A stretch of DNA of 64,000 nucleotides from Nocardia nova NBRC 15556 (GCF_001613005.1 NZ_BDBN01000026.1:19255-83254), one strand, 5' to 3'. Shown: positions 42,440 to 54,859, numbered from the stretch's first letter. Notes: a model not told the origin generated them from the sequence alone. A program made the numbers and translations.

Positions 42440-43780
42440 TCAGGAGGCGTGAGTGTTGTTCGGCCGCCGTCCCAGGGCGTTGCTCTCGGAGGTGGCCGGT
42501 TTGGCACGGTACATCGCCAGATCGGCGTCGTGCAGCACCGCTTCGGGGGTGCGCGGATCACCCGGGCGCAGCGCGGTGACGCCGATCGACGCCTCGATGT
42601 GGATGCGGTGGCCGCGGGCGATGATCGGCTCGGCCATAGTCTGGCGCAACCGGGCGATCAGGCCGTCCAGGTCGTCCGGCTGGGTGCGGCCGGACAGCAG
42701 TACCAGGAATTCGTCGCCGCCGATGCGGCCGACCACATCGTCGGTGCGCAGGCCGCGCTGCAGTCGCTGGGCCACGATCTGCAGCACGGTATCGCCTATC
42801 GCGTGGCCCAGGGTGTCGTTGATGGCCTTGAATCCGTCGAGGTCGATGAACAAAACGTTCGATACCGGCGACTGTTCGTCGACCCCTAGCGCGGTCGCCA
42901 GCCGCGAGAGCACCAGCGATCGGTTGGCCAGCCCGGTGAGCGGATCGTGGGTCGCCTGATATTCCAATTGCCTTCGGCTGGCACGGAATTCGGTGACGTC
43001 GTTGAACGAGGAGACGGCCGGCGAGTCGGCTGCGCCCGGGTTGAGCAACCGGCTCGAACCCGACAGCCAGCGCCGCTGCCCGTCCGGGCGGTCCACGCCG
43101 AACACGTAGCGGGAGATGGTTTCTCCCGTGGCGAGGGTTCGTGCCACCGGGTGATGGCTCGGGGCCAGCGGCTGGGCGTTCGCGTCGAGCAGCGCCAACG
43201 GCAGCGAATCGATGCGGCGGCCGACCAGATTGTCGCCTTCCTGACCGAAGATGCGCAGCGCTGCCGGGTTGATCGATTCGATCCGGCCCTCGCGGTCGAT
43301 GACGACCACACCCTCCTCGAGTTGCGACACCACGGCCGTGAAATGGTGTTCGGCCCGGCGCTGGGCGGCCTCGGCGCGGCGCTGAGCGGTGAGGTCGTGG
43401 ATCACCACCTGATAGGCCAGCCGGTTCTGCCAGACGGTGAGCACCGAGACCGTCTCGACGTCGACCGCCTGGCCGTCGCTGCGGATCAGGGTCATTTCCG
43501 CTGTCTCGGACGCGTCGCCGGTCTGGTGCAGCCGGTCGATGCGCTCGAGCATCGCGGGCACGTCGTGATGCGCCACGAACTGGGTGACCGGATGCCCGAC
43601 CACCTCGTCCACTCCGGGGACGGCCAGCAGCCGCACGATCGCCGGATTGGCGTAGACGACCATGCCGTCCTCGTGCACGACGACGCCATCGGGACTGTGC
43701 TCGACCAGGGTGCGGTACCGCTGGGCGAGCAGTTCGGCGTCCATCACGGCCTCGGGCCGGTTCTCACCTGCCTCAACCAC
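42440..43780 (-). CDS. PAS-PAS-GGDEF diguanylate cyclase
   Basis: Cytosolic signalling enzyme of 446 aa that should make cyclic di-GMP from GTP. The first PAS domain begins RYRTLVEHSPDGVVVHEDGM (about residues 20-130), the second HHFTAVVSQLEEGVVVIDRE (about 145-270). The GGDEF domain follows from about 275; the active-site GGDEF is intact at 354-358, and the product-inhibition I-site RTDD lies at 345-348, five residues before it, as in feedback-regulated cyclases. No EAL domain and no transmembrane helix are seen. GTG 43780 is chosen because AGGGGG lies 6-7 nt upstream on the minus strand. Confidence 0.9.
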   Translation of the reverse strand: MVEAGENRPEAVMDAELLAQRYRTLVEHSPDGVVVHEDGMVVYANPAIVRLLAVPGVDEVVGHPVTQFVAHHDVPAMLERIDRLHQTGDASETAEMTLIRSDGQAVDVETVSVLTVWQNRLAYQVVIHDLTAQRRAEAAQRRAEHHFTAVVSQLEEGVVVIDREGRIESINPAALRIFGQEGDNLVGRRIDSLPLALLDANAQPLAPSHHPVARTLATGETISRYVFGVDRPDGQRRWLSGSSRLLNPGAADSPAVSSFNDVTEFRASRRQLEYQATHDPLTGLANRSLVLSRLATALGVDEQSPVSNVLFIDLDGFKAINDTLGHAIGDTVLQIVAQRLQRGLRTDDVVGRIGGDEFLVLLSGRTQPDDLDGLIARLRQTMAEPIIARGHRIHIEASIGVTALRPGDPRTPEAVLHDADLAMYRAKPATSESNALGRRPNNTHAS

Positions 43781-44041
43781 ATGTAACCCCCTGATCATGG
43801 TCTGTTCAGGTCAATTGGCGCACGGGATCATTCTGATGGTGACGTACCGCGGATCACAGCGCGGACGGTATTGGTTCGGTCACAGTTCAGGTTCTTATCG
43901 GGCCTGTGAGTGATCATGACAGGTGCCCGTTCCCGCGGTATCGGCGGACGGTACGCTGTCGGGTTCGGGTTCGGTCCGGTCGGGGGGCCGGACCGGGTGT
44001 TACGCCGGAGGCAGCTGCCCAGGCCGGGTGTAGGAGCGCGA

Positions 44042-45229
44042 ATGCCGAACACAACCCCGATGTCAACTCGAGAATATCAAGATCGTATGCCGATCGCAGG
44101 TATCGGCGTCGTCAGCGGTTACGGCTGGGGCAGGGAGACGCTGTGGCGCGGTCTGCACACCGGTAAGGCGGCCGCCGGGCTCTATCCCGGCTACGGCGCC
44201 GACCGCGACGAATACGCGTGGATCGCCCTGGTGCCCGACGGCGGCGACGAGTCGCTGAGCCCGAGCCGCTACGCCCGGGCGGTTCAGGAGGCCGCGCGCG
44301 AGGCGATCGCCGACGCGACCGAACGAGGCTGGCGGCCGGGCCGCACCGTCGGGGTGATTCACGCGATCGTGCTCGGCGACGTCCGGGATTGGGAGGACTT
44401 CTACCTCGCCGACGACAGCCGCCGCCGCTCCCGCGACTATCTGCGCCTGCTGCCGTCGACTCCGATCTCGCTGCTGATGCAGGAATTCGCCTTCCACGGC
44501 CCCTCGATGAACGTCTCGGCGGCTTGCAGTTCGGCCAACGTCGCGCTGATCACCGCGCAGATGTGGCTGGATCAGGGTTTCGCCGACGACGTGATCTGCG
44601 TGACCACCGACCTGTCGGCGAGCCCCGACATGGTCCACCACTTCGTGCAGATGGGCGCGGCCGTGATCGACGCCGATCCGCTGGAGGCGTGCCGGCCGTT
44701 CCAGGAGGGCAGCCGCGGATTCAGCTTCGGTGAGGCGTCGGTGGCGTTCGTGGTCTCCCGGCAGGTGGAGCGGCCGTACTGCGCGATGCTGGGCGGGGCG
44801 ATGACCAATGACGCTTATCACGTCGTGTCCGTCGACCCCGGTCTGGAGCGGATACTGGACTGTACGCGCCAGGCCCTGGACCGGGCCGGGGTGCGCTCCG
44901 GGGACGTGAGCTACTACAACGCCCACGGACCGGGGACCCGGCAGTGCGATGTGGCCGAACGGGCCGTACTGGCGCGGATCTTCGACGACCGCCCGCAGGT
45001 CTATTCGATCAAGCCGCTGACCGGACATTGCATGGGTGCGGCGGCCGGCGTCGAGATCGCGGCGACGGCGCTGGGGTACGAACGCGGCGTCGTGGTGGCG
45101 CCGCCCATCGTGGCCGAGGCGCATCCTCGCCTGCTGGACGGACCCACCCCGTTCGACGGCGGATTCACGGTGAAGACCTCGCTCGGAATGGGCGGGCACA
45201 ACTCCGTGGTGGTGCTCGGCCCGGCGTGA
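44042..45229 (+). CDS. Orphan beta-ketoacyl synthase-like condensing enzyme
   Basis: Thiolase-fold KAS protein of 395 aa. The N-terminal domain starts PIAGIGVVSGYGWGRETLW. The catalytic triad is complete: Cys162 in NVSAACSSANVA, His295 in YYNAHGPGTRQCD and His329 in KPLTGHCMGAAAG, with Lys324. It should therefore be able to condense acyl thioesters. No acyl carrier protein, malonyl transferase or reductase lies nearby, so its substrates must come from elsewhere. The ATG at 44042 has AGGAG (44032-44036) upstream. The divergent GGDEF gene shares the 261-bp upstream region. Confidence 0.85.
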   Translation: MPNTTPMSTREYQDRMPIAGIGVVSGYGWGRETLWRGLHTGKAAAGLYPGYGADRDEYAWIALVPDGGDESLSPSRYARAVQEAAREAIADATERGWRPGRTVGVIHAIVLGDVRDWEDFYLADDSRRRSRDYLRLLPSTPISLLMQEFAFHGPSMNVSAACSSANVALITAQMWLDQGFADDVICVTTDLSASPDMVHHFVQMGAAVIDADPLEACRPFQEGSRGFSFGEASVAFVVSRQVERPYCAMLGGAMTNDAYHVVSVDPGLERILDCTRQALDRAGVRSGDVSYYNAHGPGTRQCDVAERAVLARIFDDRPQVYSIKPLTGHCMGAAAGVEIAATALGYERGVVVAPPIVAEAHPRLLDGPTPFDGGFTVKTSLGMGGHNSVVVLGPA

Positions 45230-45284
45230 GCGCCGGGACCGCTCGGGTCGCGGAACGGGGCCGCTCGCGGTCGTGTCACCGAAC

Positions 45285-45307
45285 TTGTCGGTGGGTGTGC
45301 TTAGCAT
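45285..45307 (+). promoter_or_regulatory. PafBC-type (RecA-NDp) DNA-damage promoter of uvrA
   Basis: TTGTCGGTG (45285-45293), an 8-bp spacer and TAGCAT (45302-45307). The element matches the uvrB promoter over GAACTTGTCGGTG. Here a 45-nt leader with a Shine-Dalgarno follows. Confidence 0.78.
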
Positions 45308-45358
45308 GGCGTCTGGGGAGATTCTGGATGCCGAATTTCGATCGAGAAGGGACAGCCG

Positions 45359-48313
<2,955 letters not shown>

Positions 48314-48325
48314 GCAGCGCGCGGC

Positions 48326-48350
48326 GGACCCGCTGGTTTCCGGCGGGTCC
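48326..48350. terminator. Terminator hairpin after uvrA
   Basis: GGACCCGC (48326-48333) and GCGGGTCC (48343-48350), followed by GTCTCTC. It lies between uvrA and the convergent unknown gene ending at 48402. Confidence 0.6.
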
Positions 48351-48401
48351 GTCTCTCAACGATGTCGATCGGTATCAGCGGCCCCGGTAGGCCGCGCTCG
48401 A

Positions 48402-49700
48402 TCAGACCGCGTCCCAGCTGTCGGCGCCGCGGCGGCGGCCGAGCTGCCGGCGCCGGAAGAAGACCTCTTCCACCGACACCGAACTGGCAGCCACCGCGCC
48501 GGCCACCGTGGTCAGCCGCGGGTCCTCACTGCGTTCGTCCAGATGCCATTGCACGCCCGCGCGGCGTTCCGGCGGCAGCATCGCCCAGCGGCCGCCGATC
48601 CGCGCCTGGACCGAATGATCGCCCGCCGCAATGATTTCCAGCAGGACGGGCCACAGATCGGCCTCGGTGGCATGCGAGGGCAGCGCCGCGATGGTGGCGT
48701 CGGACTGCTGGGCGAGCATATCGGCCAGCGCCGGCCGCATCGCGGGATCGAGCAGTGCCAGCAGGGCGAACAACCCGCGCCAGGGCGCCGGATCGGAGCA
48801 GCCCTCCAGGCCCTGCAGCAGGGCGGCGGCCACCGCGGTATCGGTGAAAATCGGCAGTGCCGCCATCGCCGCCAGGGCGGGCGGGCGCAAGGTGTCGAAG
48901 AAGACAGCCATATCGCGCACCGCCCGGCCGTGGATCGCGGTCGTCACCAGATTGCCCAGGAGGGCGGGCGTCCCGACGCCCAGCACGATATCTCCCACGT
49001 CGGCGACGACATCGGTATCGCAGCGCGCGAAGATCGACAACGCCGCCAGCCGCAACTCCGGTGACCCGTGCAGGACGGTCTGGATCATGCGCGGCATCCG
49101 GCGCGCCGGGCCGTTGAGCAACTGGCGCAGCACGGAGGTCAGGGCGCTGGTGGAGAAGGCGAACGACGCCGAGAAGATCAGGCCTTCGTCGTCGGGAACG
49201 CCGCGCTCCACGGCTTCGATCAGCCGGGGTGACGCGTAGCCGAGAAACGGCCCCGCGGTGATGTAGTCGCGCCGGCGCAGCACCTCGTTGACGATCTGCA
49301 CGATCGGTTCCGGCGGCGCGATATCGGCCAGTTCACCGACCGTGCGCGGGTCCAGGTACGGCGCACAGTCGGCCGCGTAGCCGATGCCGAGCAGTGCGAC
49401 GGTTTCGGCGGCCTTCTTCGGGTGATCGACGCCCACCGCGCCGGCCGCGCGCCCGGTCAGCGCCGGCGGCACCAGCTTCTGTACCAGCGGCATCGAGATG
49501 CCGAGCGGAATGATCGGCACCAATCTGCTGATCCGCTTGAAGGTTTCGGCATGCTGATCGAAGACGATCGCGGCCATCCGCTGCTGCAGTTCGTGCAGAT
49601 TCCGGGCGCCGAGGCGCTCCAGATGAGCGAGCCGTTCCGGTGGAACGTGCAACGTGCGGGCGAGCAGGATGAGCTGGGCGCGGGTTACCGGATCCGTCAT
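48402..49700 (-). CDS. Conserved hypothetical protein, 432 aa, helical-repeat-like
   Basis: I do not recognise a family. The protein starts MTDPVTRAQLILLARTLHVP and is almost all helical, with repeated Leu/Ala-rich blocks such as GSPELRLAALSIFARCDTDV, RPPALAAMAALPIFTDTAVA and WRGLFALLALLDPAMRPALA. These look like HEAT-like helical repeats. An N-terminal moderately hydrophobic segment RLVPIIPLGISMPLVQKLVP may touch the membrane. The ATG at 49700 overlaps the stop of the upstream small gene (ATGA), so they are coupled and probably work together. Confidence 0.65.
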   Translation of the reverse strand: MTDPVTRAQLILLARTLHVPPERLAHLERLGARNLHELQQRMAAIVFDQHAETFKRISRLVPIIPLGISMPLVQKLVPPALTGRAAGAVGVDHPKKAAETVALLGIGYAADCAPYLDPRTVGELADIAPPEPIVQIVNEVLRRRDYITAGPFLGYASPRLIEAVERGVPDDEGLIFSASFAFSTSALTSVLRQLLNGPARRMPRMIQTVLHGSPELRLAALSIFARCDTDVVADVGDIVLGVGTPALLGNLVTTAIHGRAVRDMAVFFDTLRPPALAAMAALPIFTDTAVAAALLQGLEGCSDPAPWRGLFALLALLDPAMRPALADMLAQQSDATIAALPSHATEADLWPVLLEIIAAGDHSVQARIGGRWAMLPPERRAGVQWHLDERSEDPRLTTVAGAVAASSVSVEEVFFRRRQLGRRRGADSWDAV

Positions 49701-49921
49701 CAGTCCAGCAGGTTCCCGAACATGATCTTCTTCGCCGGCGCCCGCAGCGGCCGCGGCAGGGCGCTGATCATCGAGTCCACCGACTGCGACAGCGCCTGCG
49801 CCTCCTCACGACGTGCCTGCGTGAACAGCGACAACAGGTCCGCGCACTCGTGATCGGTCAGTAGATCCGTGGCGGCGATCGGCCCGCCGAGTTCGTGGTC
49901 CAGATCTCTTCTGGCGGTCAT
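49700..49921 (-). CDS. Small hypothetical protein coupled to the 432-aa protein
   Basis: Protein of 73 aa, MTARRDLDHELGGPIAATDL at the start and KKIMFGNLLD at the end. It is acidic and helical, with no known domain; HECADLLSLFTQARREEAQA looks like an amphipathic helix. Its stop shares bases with the start of the next gene. A small protein translated just before a larger helical-repeat partner suggests a complex, but no function can be given. Confidence 0.6.
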   Translation of the reverse strand: MTARRDLDHELGGPIAATDLLTDHECADLLSLFTQARREEAQALSQSVDSMISALPRPLRAPAKKIMFGNLLD

Positions 49922-50132
49922 GCTGCACCCCGGTATTCGTCACGTCTTCCGCTGGAACGTACCCATGAAGACATCCGGCGAATCATAGAAGCCGGCTACC
50001 GCGCGGCGAGGGCGGAAATGCCCGCATTGGGGTAAGTCACCGCGAAAAGCGGCGAGTGCTCGAGCACGACAACGACCGGCCGGTCCGCACGCCGCCGTCG
50101 TGTCCGCCGCGCACACCTGCGACGATCGGGGC

Positions 50133-51101
50133 ATGGCGATTCCGACCGCATTCACCGAAATCCTCTCCGTCCGCCACCCGATCGTGTCCGCGCCCATGGG
50201 TGGCGAAGCGGGCGGGGCCCTGGCCGCCGCGGTCTCCGAGGGGGGCGGTCTGGGGCTCGTCGGTGGTGGTCGCGGCGACCGGGAATGGGTCGAGCGCGAA
50301 CTGCGACTGGTGCGCGAGAACACCACCGCGCCATGGGGAGTCGGCTTCCTGAGCTGGGCGATCGACCGAGCCGTACTCGACCACGCGCTGTCGTTCGATC
50401 CAGCCGCGGTGGTGCTGTCCTTCGGGGACCCGATGCCGCTCGCGGCCGCCGTCCGGGACGCGGGTGCGGTGTTGATCGTGCAGGTCACCGATGCCGACGA
50501 GGCGCGGCGGGCGCTGGACGCGGGCGCGGACGTGCTGGTGGCGCAGGGCAGCGACGCCGGTGGTCACTGTGCGGCCCAGGGCATCGGGACGCTGTCGTTC
50601 GTGCCGACGATCGTCGATCTGGCGGGTGCCGTGCCGGTGCTCGCGGCCGGTGGCATCGCCGACGGTCGTGCGATCGCGGCCGCGCTGGCGCTCGGCGCGG
50701 CCGGGGCGATGGTGGGCACCCGCTTCCAGGCGACCCACGAGGCTCTCGTGCCCGCCGAACTGGGCAAGGCTCTGGTGGGCGCCGCCGGCGCCGATACCGA
50801 GGTGAACTGGACGCTCGACATCGCTCGCGGCGCACCGTGGCCGGAGAAATATCCGGCCCGCACCCTGCGCAACACCTTCCTCGACCACTGGCGCGGCCGC
50901 GACGACGAACTGCGCAACGACGAGGCGGCCCTGCGCGACTACCGCGAAGCCGCCGCCCGCAACGACGTCACCGCCGTTCCGGTGTGGGCGGGCCAGGCCG
51001 TCGACCGGATCACCTCGATCGCTTCGGCCACCGAACTGGTGGGTGTGCTCGCCGCCGAAACCGAAGCGGCGCTGCGCCGAATCACGGTGCGCGAGGACTG
51101 A
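50133..51101 (+). CDS. Nitronate monooxygenase family protein
   Basis: FMN-dependent TIM-barrel enzyme of 322 aa related to 2-nitropropane dioxygenase. Motifs are HPIVSAPMGGEAGGALAAAV at the N-terminus, the segment LVAQGSDAGGHCAAQGIGTL containing the candidate active-site histidine, and the FMN phosphate-binding part PVLAAGGIADGRAIAAALAL followed by GAMVGTRF. Members oxidise alkyl nitronates and detoxify propionate-3-nitronate. The ATG at 50133 gives a normal N-terminus; GACGAT lies 6 nt before it, so it may be leaderless. Confidence 0.88.
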   Translation: MAIPTAFTEILSVRHPIVSAPMGGEAGGALAAAVSEGGGLGLVGGGRGDREWVERELRLVRENTTAPWGVGFLSWAIDRAVLDHALSFDPAAVVLSFGDPMPLAAAVRDAGAVLIVQVTDADEARRALDAGADVLVAQGSDAGGHCAAQGIGTLSFVPTIVDLAGAVPVLAAGGIADGRAIAAALALGAAGAMVGTRFQATHEALVPAELGKALVGAAGADTEVNWTLDIARGAPWPEKYPARTLRNTFLDHWRGRDDELRNDEAALRDYREAAARNDVTAVPVWAGQAVDRITSIASATELVGVLAAETEAALRRITVRED

Positions 51102-51190
51102 GTTCGACGACGGCGCCGCTGTCCTAGCGCCGTTCACTATCGGGCCGAAATCCGCCTGGACCTTGACCACAGGGCGACGCGTCCATCATT

Positions 51191-51220
51191 ATGAACACAC
51201 GTTCATGAACAGACGTTCAT
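51191..51220. promoter_or_regulatory. Two overlapping palindromes, probable TetR operator
   Basis: ATGAAC-ACAC-GTTCAT (51191-51206) and ATGAAC-AGAC-GTTCAT (51205-51220) are perfect 6-4-6 palindromes that share an AT dinucleotide. They lie 21 bp before the methyltransferase ATG. The TetR regulator encoded next in the operon is the obvious candidate to bind. Confidence 0.75.
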
Positions 51221-51241
51221 AATGACTCGAAGGAGACTCCC

Positions 51242-52069
51242 ATGACCGCGATCGTCAATACCGCCCAATCGGAGGCGTGGAACGGGTACGAGGGTGAACA
51301 CTGGGCCGGGAACGCCGACCGCTACGACGCGGTGAACTCGGGGATCAACGAGCCGTTGCTGGCCGCGGCCGGTATCGCGGCGGGAGATCGGGTCCTCGAT
51401 ATCGGCTGCGGTAACGGTCAATTGACGCGCGAGGCGGCCCGGCGGGCGGCCTCGGCGACCGGAGTCGACCTCTCCGGGCCGATGCTCGCGCGGGCGCGCT
51501 CACTCGCCGAAGTCGAAGGCGTGCACAATGTTTCGTTTCATCAGGGCGATGCGCAGGTGTTCGAGTTCGCGCCCGGCTCCTTCGATGTGGCGGTGAGCCG
51601 GTTCGGCATCATGTTCTTCGCCGACCCGGTGGCGGCGTTCACCAATATCGCCCGCGCGCTGGGGCCGGGCGGGCGGCTCGCGATCGCCGTACCGGGGATG
51701 TCGGATTCCGACGTCAGTGCCGTATTCGCCGCGGCGGCAACACATCTGCCCGGATTCGAGGTGGGGCACGGCTTCAACGCCTTCGCCGATCCCGCGGCCA
51801 CCGCCGATCTGCTCGGCGCGGCGGGGTTCGCCGATGTCGCGAACGAACTCGTCGTCACCGACAGCGTCTGGGGCGCGGATGTCGACGATGCCACCGAATT
51901 CGTCGTGGGCTGGGGGCCGGTGCGGTACCACCGGATGCGCAACGACTTCGCCACCGATGCCGAGGTGCGTACCGCCGTCGCCGCCGCTCTCGCGCCGTTC
52001 GCGGGCGACGGTCCGATCCGGTTGCGCTCGGCCTCCCGGCTCGTCACCGCCACCGTCGCACTACCGTAG
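51242..52069 (+). CDS. Class I SAM-dependent methyltransferase
   Basis: Methyltransferase of 275 aa of the UbiE/Methyltransf_11 group. The N-terminus AWNGYEGEHWAGNADRYDAV is typical, followed by motif I DRVLDIGCGNGQLTREAARR, the acidic end of motif II in ATGVDLSGPMLARA, and FDVAVSRFGIMFFADPVAAF. The substrate is unknown. The ATG at 51242 follows AAGGAG. The TetR gene is 5 bp downstream, and the double palindrome upstream suggests autoregulation, so the enzyme may be induced by a compound it modifies. Confidence 0.87.
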   Translation: MTAIVNTAQSEAWNGYEGEHWAGNADRYDAVNSGINEPLLAAAGIAAGDRVLDIGCGNGQLTREAARRAASATGVDLSGPMLARARSLAEVEGVHNVSFHQGDAQVFEFAPGSFDVAVSRFGIMFFADPVAAFTNIARALGPGGRLAIAVPGMSDSDVSAVFAAAATHLPGFEVGHGFNAFADPAATADLLGAAGFADVANELVVTDSVWGADVDDATEFVVGWGPVRYHRMRNDFATDAEVRTAVAAALAPFAGDGPIRLRSASRLVTATVALP

Positions 52070-52074
52070 GTCCC

Positions 52075-52689
52075 ATGTCACCCCGACGGGCGGCGGCGCT
52101 GCACGACCGCGACGATCGCGATCTGCGCGCCCATCTGATCGCCACGGCCGAGAAACTGTTCGCCGAACAGGGCAGCGCCGGGCTCACCGTGCGTGCCATC
52201 GCGCGGGCGGCCGGGGTGTCCGACGGGGTGCTCTACAACCATTTCGCCGACAAGGAGGAACTGCTCGCCGCGGCGCTGCGGGCCCACGTGGAATCGGTGG
52301 ATCGGAGCTTCCCGCCGCTGCCCGCCGCCGGTAGCGGCGATCTCGCGGAGAATCTGGCGGTGTGCCTGCGCCAGGGGCTGGCGCTGCATCAGGCGGTATT
52401 GCCGGTGTTCGCGGGCCTGATCACCCAGCCCGCGGTCCTCGCCAGATTCGCCGAAACCGAAGGCCGGCAGCGAATCTGGCGCGAGGAATTGGTGGTCTAT
52501 CTGCGCGCCGAACGCGATCTGGGCCGACTGGCGGCCGACGCGGATGTCGATGCGGCCGCCGCGGTCCTGGTCGGCATCTGCCACGACGCGGTGCTCTCGT
52601 CGTTGCTCTCGGGAACGCCGCGTCCGTTCGCGCCGCCCCCGGTCGACGCCGTCGTCGCCACTCTGCTGTCGGGGATCGCCGTGCGGTGA
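52075..52689 (+). CDS. TetR family transcriptional regulator
   Basis: Regulator of 204 aa. The HTH is LTVRAIARAAGVSDGVLYNHFADKEELLAAAL, spanning about residues 38-69 with key residues A-R-A-A-G-V-S and Y-N-H-F. The C-terminal ligand domain ends in LLSGIAVR. The ATG at 52075 lies 7 nt after TACCGT (52062-52067), so a second, leaderless promoter inside the end of the methyltransferase is possible. It probably represses the operon through the overlapping palindromes at 51191-51220. Confidence 0.9.
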   Translation: MSPRRAAALHDRDDRDLRAHLIATAEKLFAEQGSAGLTVRAIARAAGVSDGVLYNHFADKEELLAAALRAHVESVDRSFPPLPAAGSGDLAENLAVCLRQGLALHQAVLPVFAGLITQPAVLARFAETEGRQRIWREELVVYLRAERDLGRLAADADVDAAAAVLVGICHDAVLSSLLSGTPRPFAPPPVDAVVATLLSGIAVR

Positions 52690-52711
52690 TCCGCGCGGCG
52701 CACGCCCGAGC

Positions 52712-53086
52712 TCAGTACACCGGCCCGGTGTACTTCTCGCCCGGTCCCGCACCCGGCGCGTCCGGATGTGCCGACGACTCCCGGAACGCGCGCTGCAGCG
52801 ACTGCAGACCCTCGCGGATGGGTCCGGCGTGGGGGCCCAGATATTCGACCGACGCCGTCACCAGTCCGGCGAGGGCCGTGATCACGCGCCGGGCCTCGTC
52901 CAGATCGCGACGCGGGCTGGAATCGGGGTCCTCGTCGGCGAGGCCCAGCTTCTCGGCGGCCGAGCTCATCAGCATTACCGCGGCCCGGCTGATCACCTCG
53001 ACGGCGGGGATATCGGCCAACTCCCGCACCGTTTCCGGATCCGCGGACTCACTCAGGGCCGACGGGTCGCCGGCATGCTCGCTCAT
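52712..53086 (-). CDS. DUF1844 domain protein
   Basis: Soluble protein of 124 aa. The DUF1844 core shows as DIPAVEVISRAAVMLMSSAA, EKLGLADEDP, LDEARRVITALAGLVTASVE and GPIREGLQSLQRAF. The family is widespread in actinobacteria and other phyla, often near infC, and its function is unknown. It is divergent from infC, and the promoter regions adjoin. The ATG at 53086 is the only reasonable start. Confidence 0.82.
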   Translation of the reverse strand: MSEHAGDPSALSESADPETVRELADIPAVEVISRAAVMLMSSAAEKLGLADEDPDSSPRRDLDEARRVITALAGLVTASVEYLGPHAGPIREGLQSLQRAFRESSAHPDAPGAGPGEKYTGPVY

Positions 53087-53136
53087 ATCCGTAGCATGTC
53101 ATCGGGTTCGCGTCGCCGGGTTGCGGGGGCGGCCGA

Positions 53137-53167
53137 TTGGGAGTAGGGGCGCCTCCGGTGTTAAAGT
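53137..53167 (+). promoter_or_regulatory. Candidate infC promoter
   Basis: TTGGGA (53137-53142) and TAAAGT (53162-53167), 19 bp apart, or TTAAAG with 18 bp. It would produce a leader of about 315 nt before infC. Confidence 0.45.
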
Positions 53168-53490
53168 GGTCGGCGACGACCGCCCCGGTCCCGTGCTGGA
53201 ACCGATCCAGCGCACCGGCTCGGGGCTGTAAGTGGAGCCCGACTCCCACCATCGGCCGGCCTGCGTGCCAGGTTCGATGGTCCGGTCACCCGCCGTATGC
53301 GGCGGGTTTCTCGCTCGGATCCGTCCGTGGCGAGGTCGAGGTGGCAGTCCTGTTGGTGGACGCCCGCGGCGACCGGTCGACATTCGGGCCCCGTGGCGGT
53401 GAAATACCGCAACGGGGCTTTCGTGTTGGGTATGGGGTTGCAGTTGTTGCTCGCGGTCGTTGGATGACACCGCTTGACCTAGGAGGCCCC
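53168..53490 (+). ncRNA. Structured infC leader with two terminator-like hairpins
   Basis: The stretch before infC holds CCCGCC-GTATGC-GGCGGG followed by TTTCTC (53289-53310). It also holds a larger stem at 53388-53418 (GCCCCGT/ACGGGGC continuing inward as GCGGT/ACCGC) followed by TTTCGTGTT. Both resemble intrinsic terminators placed before the coding region, as in attenuators. The ligand could be L20 or S-subunit assembly state, as for infC-rpmI-rplT leaders elsewhere; that is inference. I did not match it to a named RNA family. Confidence 0.5.
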
Positions 53491-54144
<654 letters not shown>

Positions 54145-54210
54145 ACCGATACAGCACCGGCGGTATCGCACGATGCGATGCCGCCGGAACGAGACAAGAT
54201 TGAGGAATCC

Positions 54211-54405
54211 ATGCCGAAGATGAAGAGCCACAGCGGCACCTCGAAGCGATTCAAGGTGTCCGGTCGCGGCAAGCTGCTGCGCCAGCAGGCGAACCGTCGC
54301 CACCTGCTCGAGCACAAGTCCAGCCGCCGGACTCGTCGTCTGGACGGCACGGAGGTCGTCGCGCCCGCTGACGTCCGTCGCGTGAAGAAGCTGCTCGGTA
54401 TCTGA
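54211..54405 (+). CDS. rpmI: 50S ribosomal protein L35
   Basis: Basic ribosomal protein of 64 aa, starting [20 protein letters not shown] and containing [20 protein letters not shown], typical L35. The ATG at 54211 is set by TGAGGA (54201-54206); a longer frame upstream is not family-like. It lies 66 bp after infC in the standard infC-rpmI-rplT order. Confidence 0.97.
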   Translation: MPKMKSHSGTSKRFKVSGRGKLLRQQANRRHLLEHKSSRRTRRLDGTEVVAPADVRRVKKLLGI

Positions 54406-54478
54406 GCGCACTCGCGCACCGTTCCCTCTCCCAACCTGTGGGCGCCGCCGCGCCCCTCGATCGAACAAGGACTGACCA

Positions 54479-54859
54479 GTGGCACGCGTCAAAAGGGCCG
54501 TCAACGCTCAGAAGAAGCGCCGTTCCGTGCTCGAGGCCTCCAAGGGCTACCGTGGGCAGCGCTCGCGGCTGTACCGCAAGGCCAAGGAACAGCAGCTGCA
54601 CTCGCTCACCTACGCCTACCGGGACCGCCGGGCTCGCAAGGGTGACTTCCGCAAGCTGTGGATCGCGCGCATCAACGCCGCGGCTCGGCTCAACGACATC
54701 ACCTACAACCGCTTCATCCAGGGCCTGAAGGCCGCGGGTGTCGAGGTCGACCGCAAGATCCTCGCCGAGCTCGCCGTCTCCGACGCCGAGGCGTTCGCCG
54801 GCCTGGTGGCGGTGGCCAAGGCCGCCCTGCCGGAGGATGTCAACGCCCCGGCCGCCTGA
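54479..54859 (+). CDS. rplT: 50S ribosomal protein L20
   Basis: Early-assembly 23S rRNA-binding protein of 126 aa, starting [20 protein letters not shown]. The conserved helix [20 protein letters not shown] and the end [15 protein letters not shown] are typical. The GTG start follows AAGGA at about 54467. It is the third gene of the infC operon, and in other bacteria L20 represses this operon by binding RNA. Confidence 0.97.
   Translation: MARVKRAVNAQKKRRSVLEASKGYRGQRSRLYRKAKEQQLHSLTYAYRDRRARKGDFRKLWIARINAAARLNDITYNRFIQGLKAAGVEVDRKILAELAVSDAEAFAGLVAVAKAALPEDVNAPAA

Noticed and set aside
51191..51220. ATGAACACACGTTCAT considered as a LexA box
   Set aside because: The arms are ATGAAC/GTTCAT, not CGAAC/GTTCG, and the duplicated overlapping layout next to a TetR gene fits a TetR operator.
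53137..53490. Open frame extending infC upstream by over 110 codons
   Set aside because: The added residues are not IF-3-like and would include two terminator hairpins; the AGGAGG-ATC start explains the gene better.
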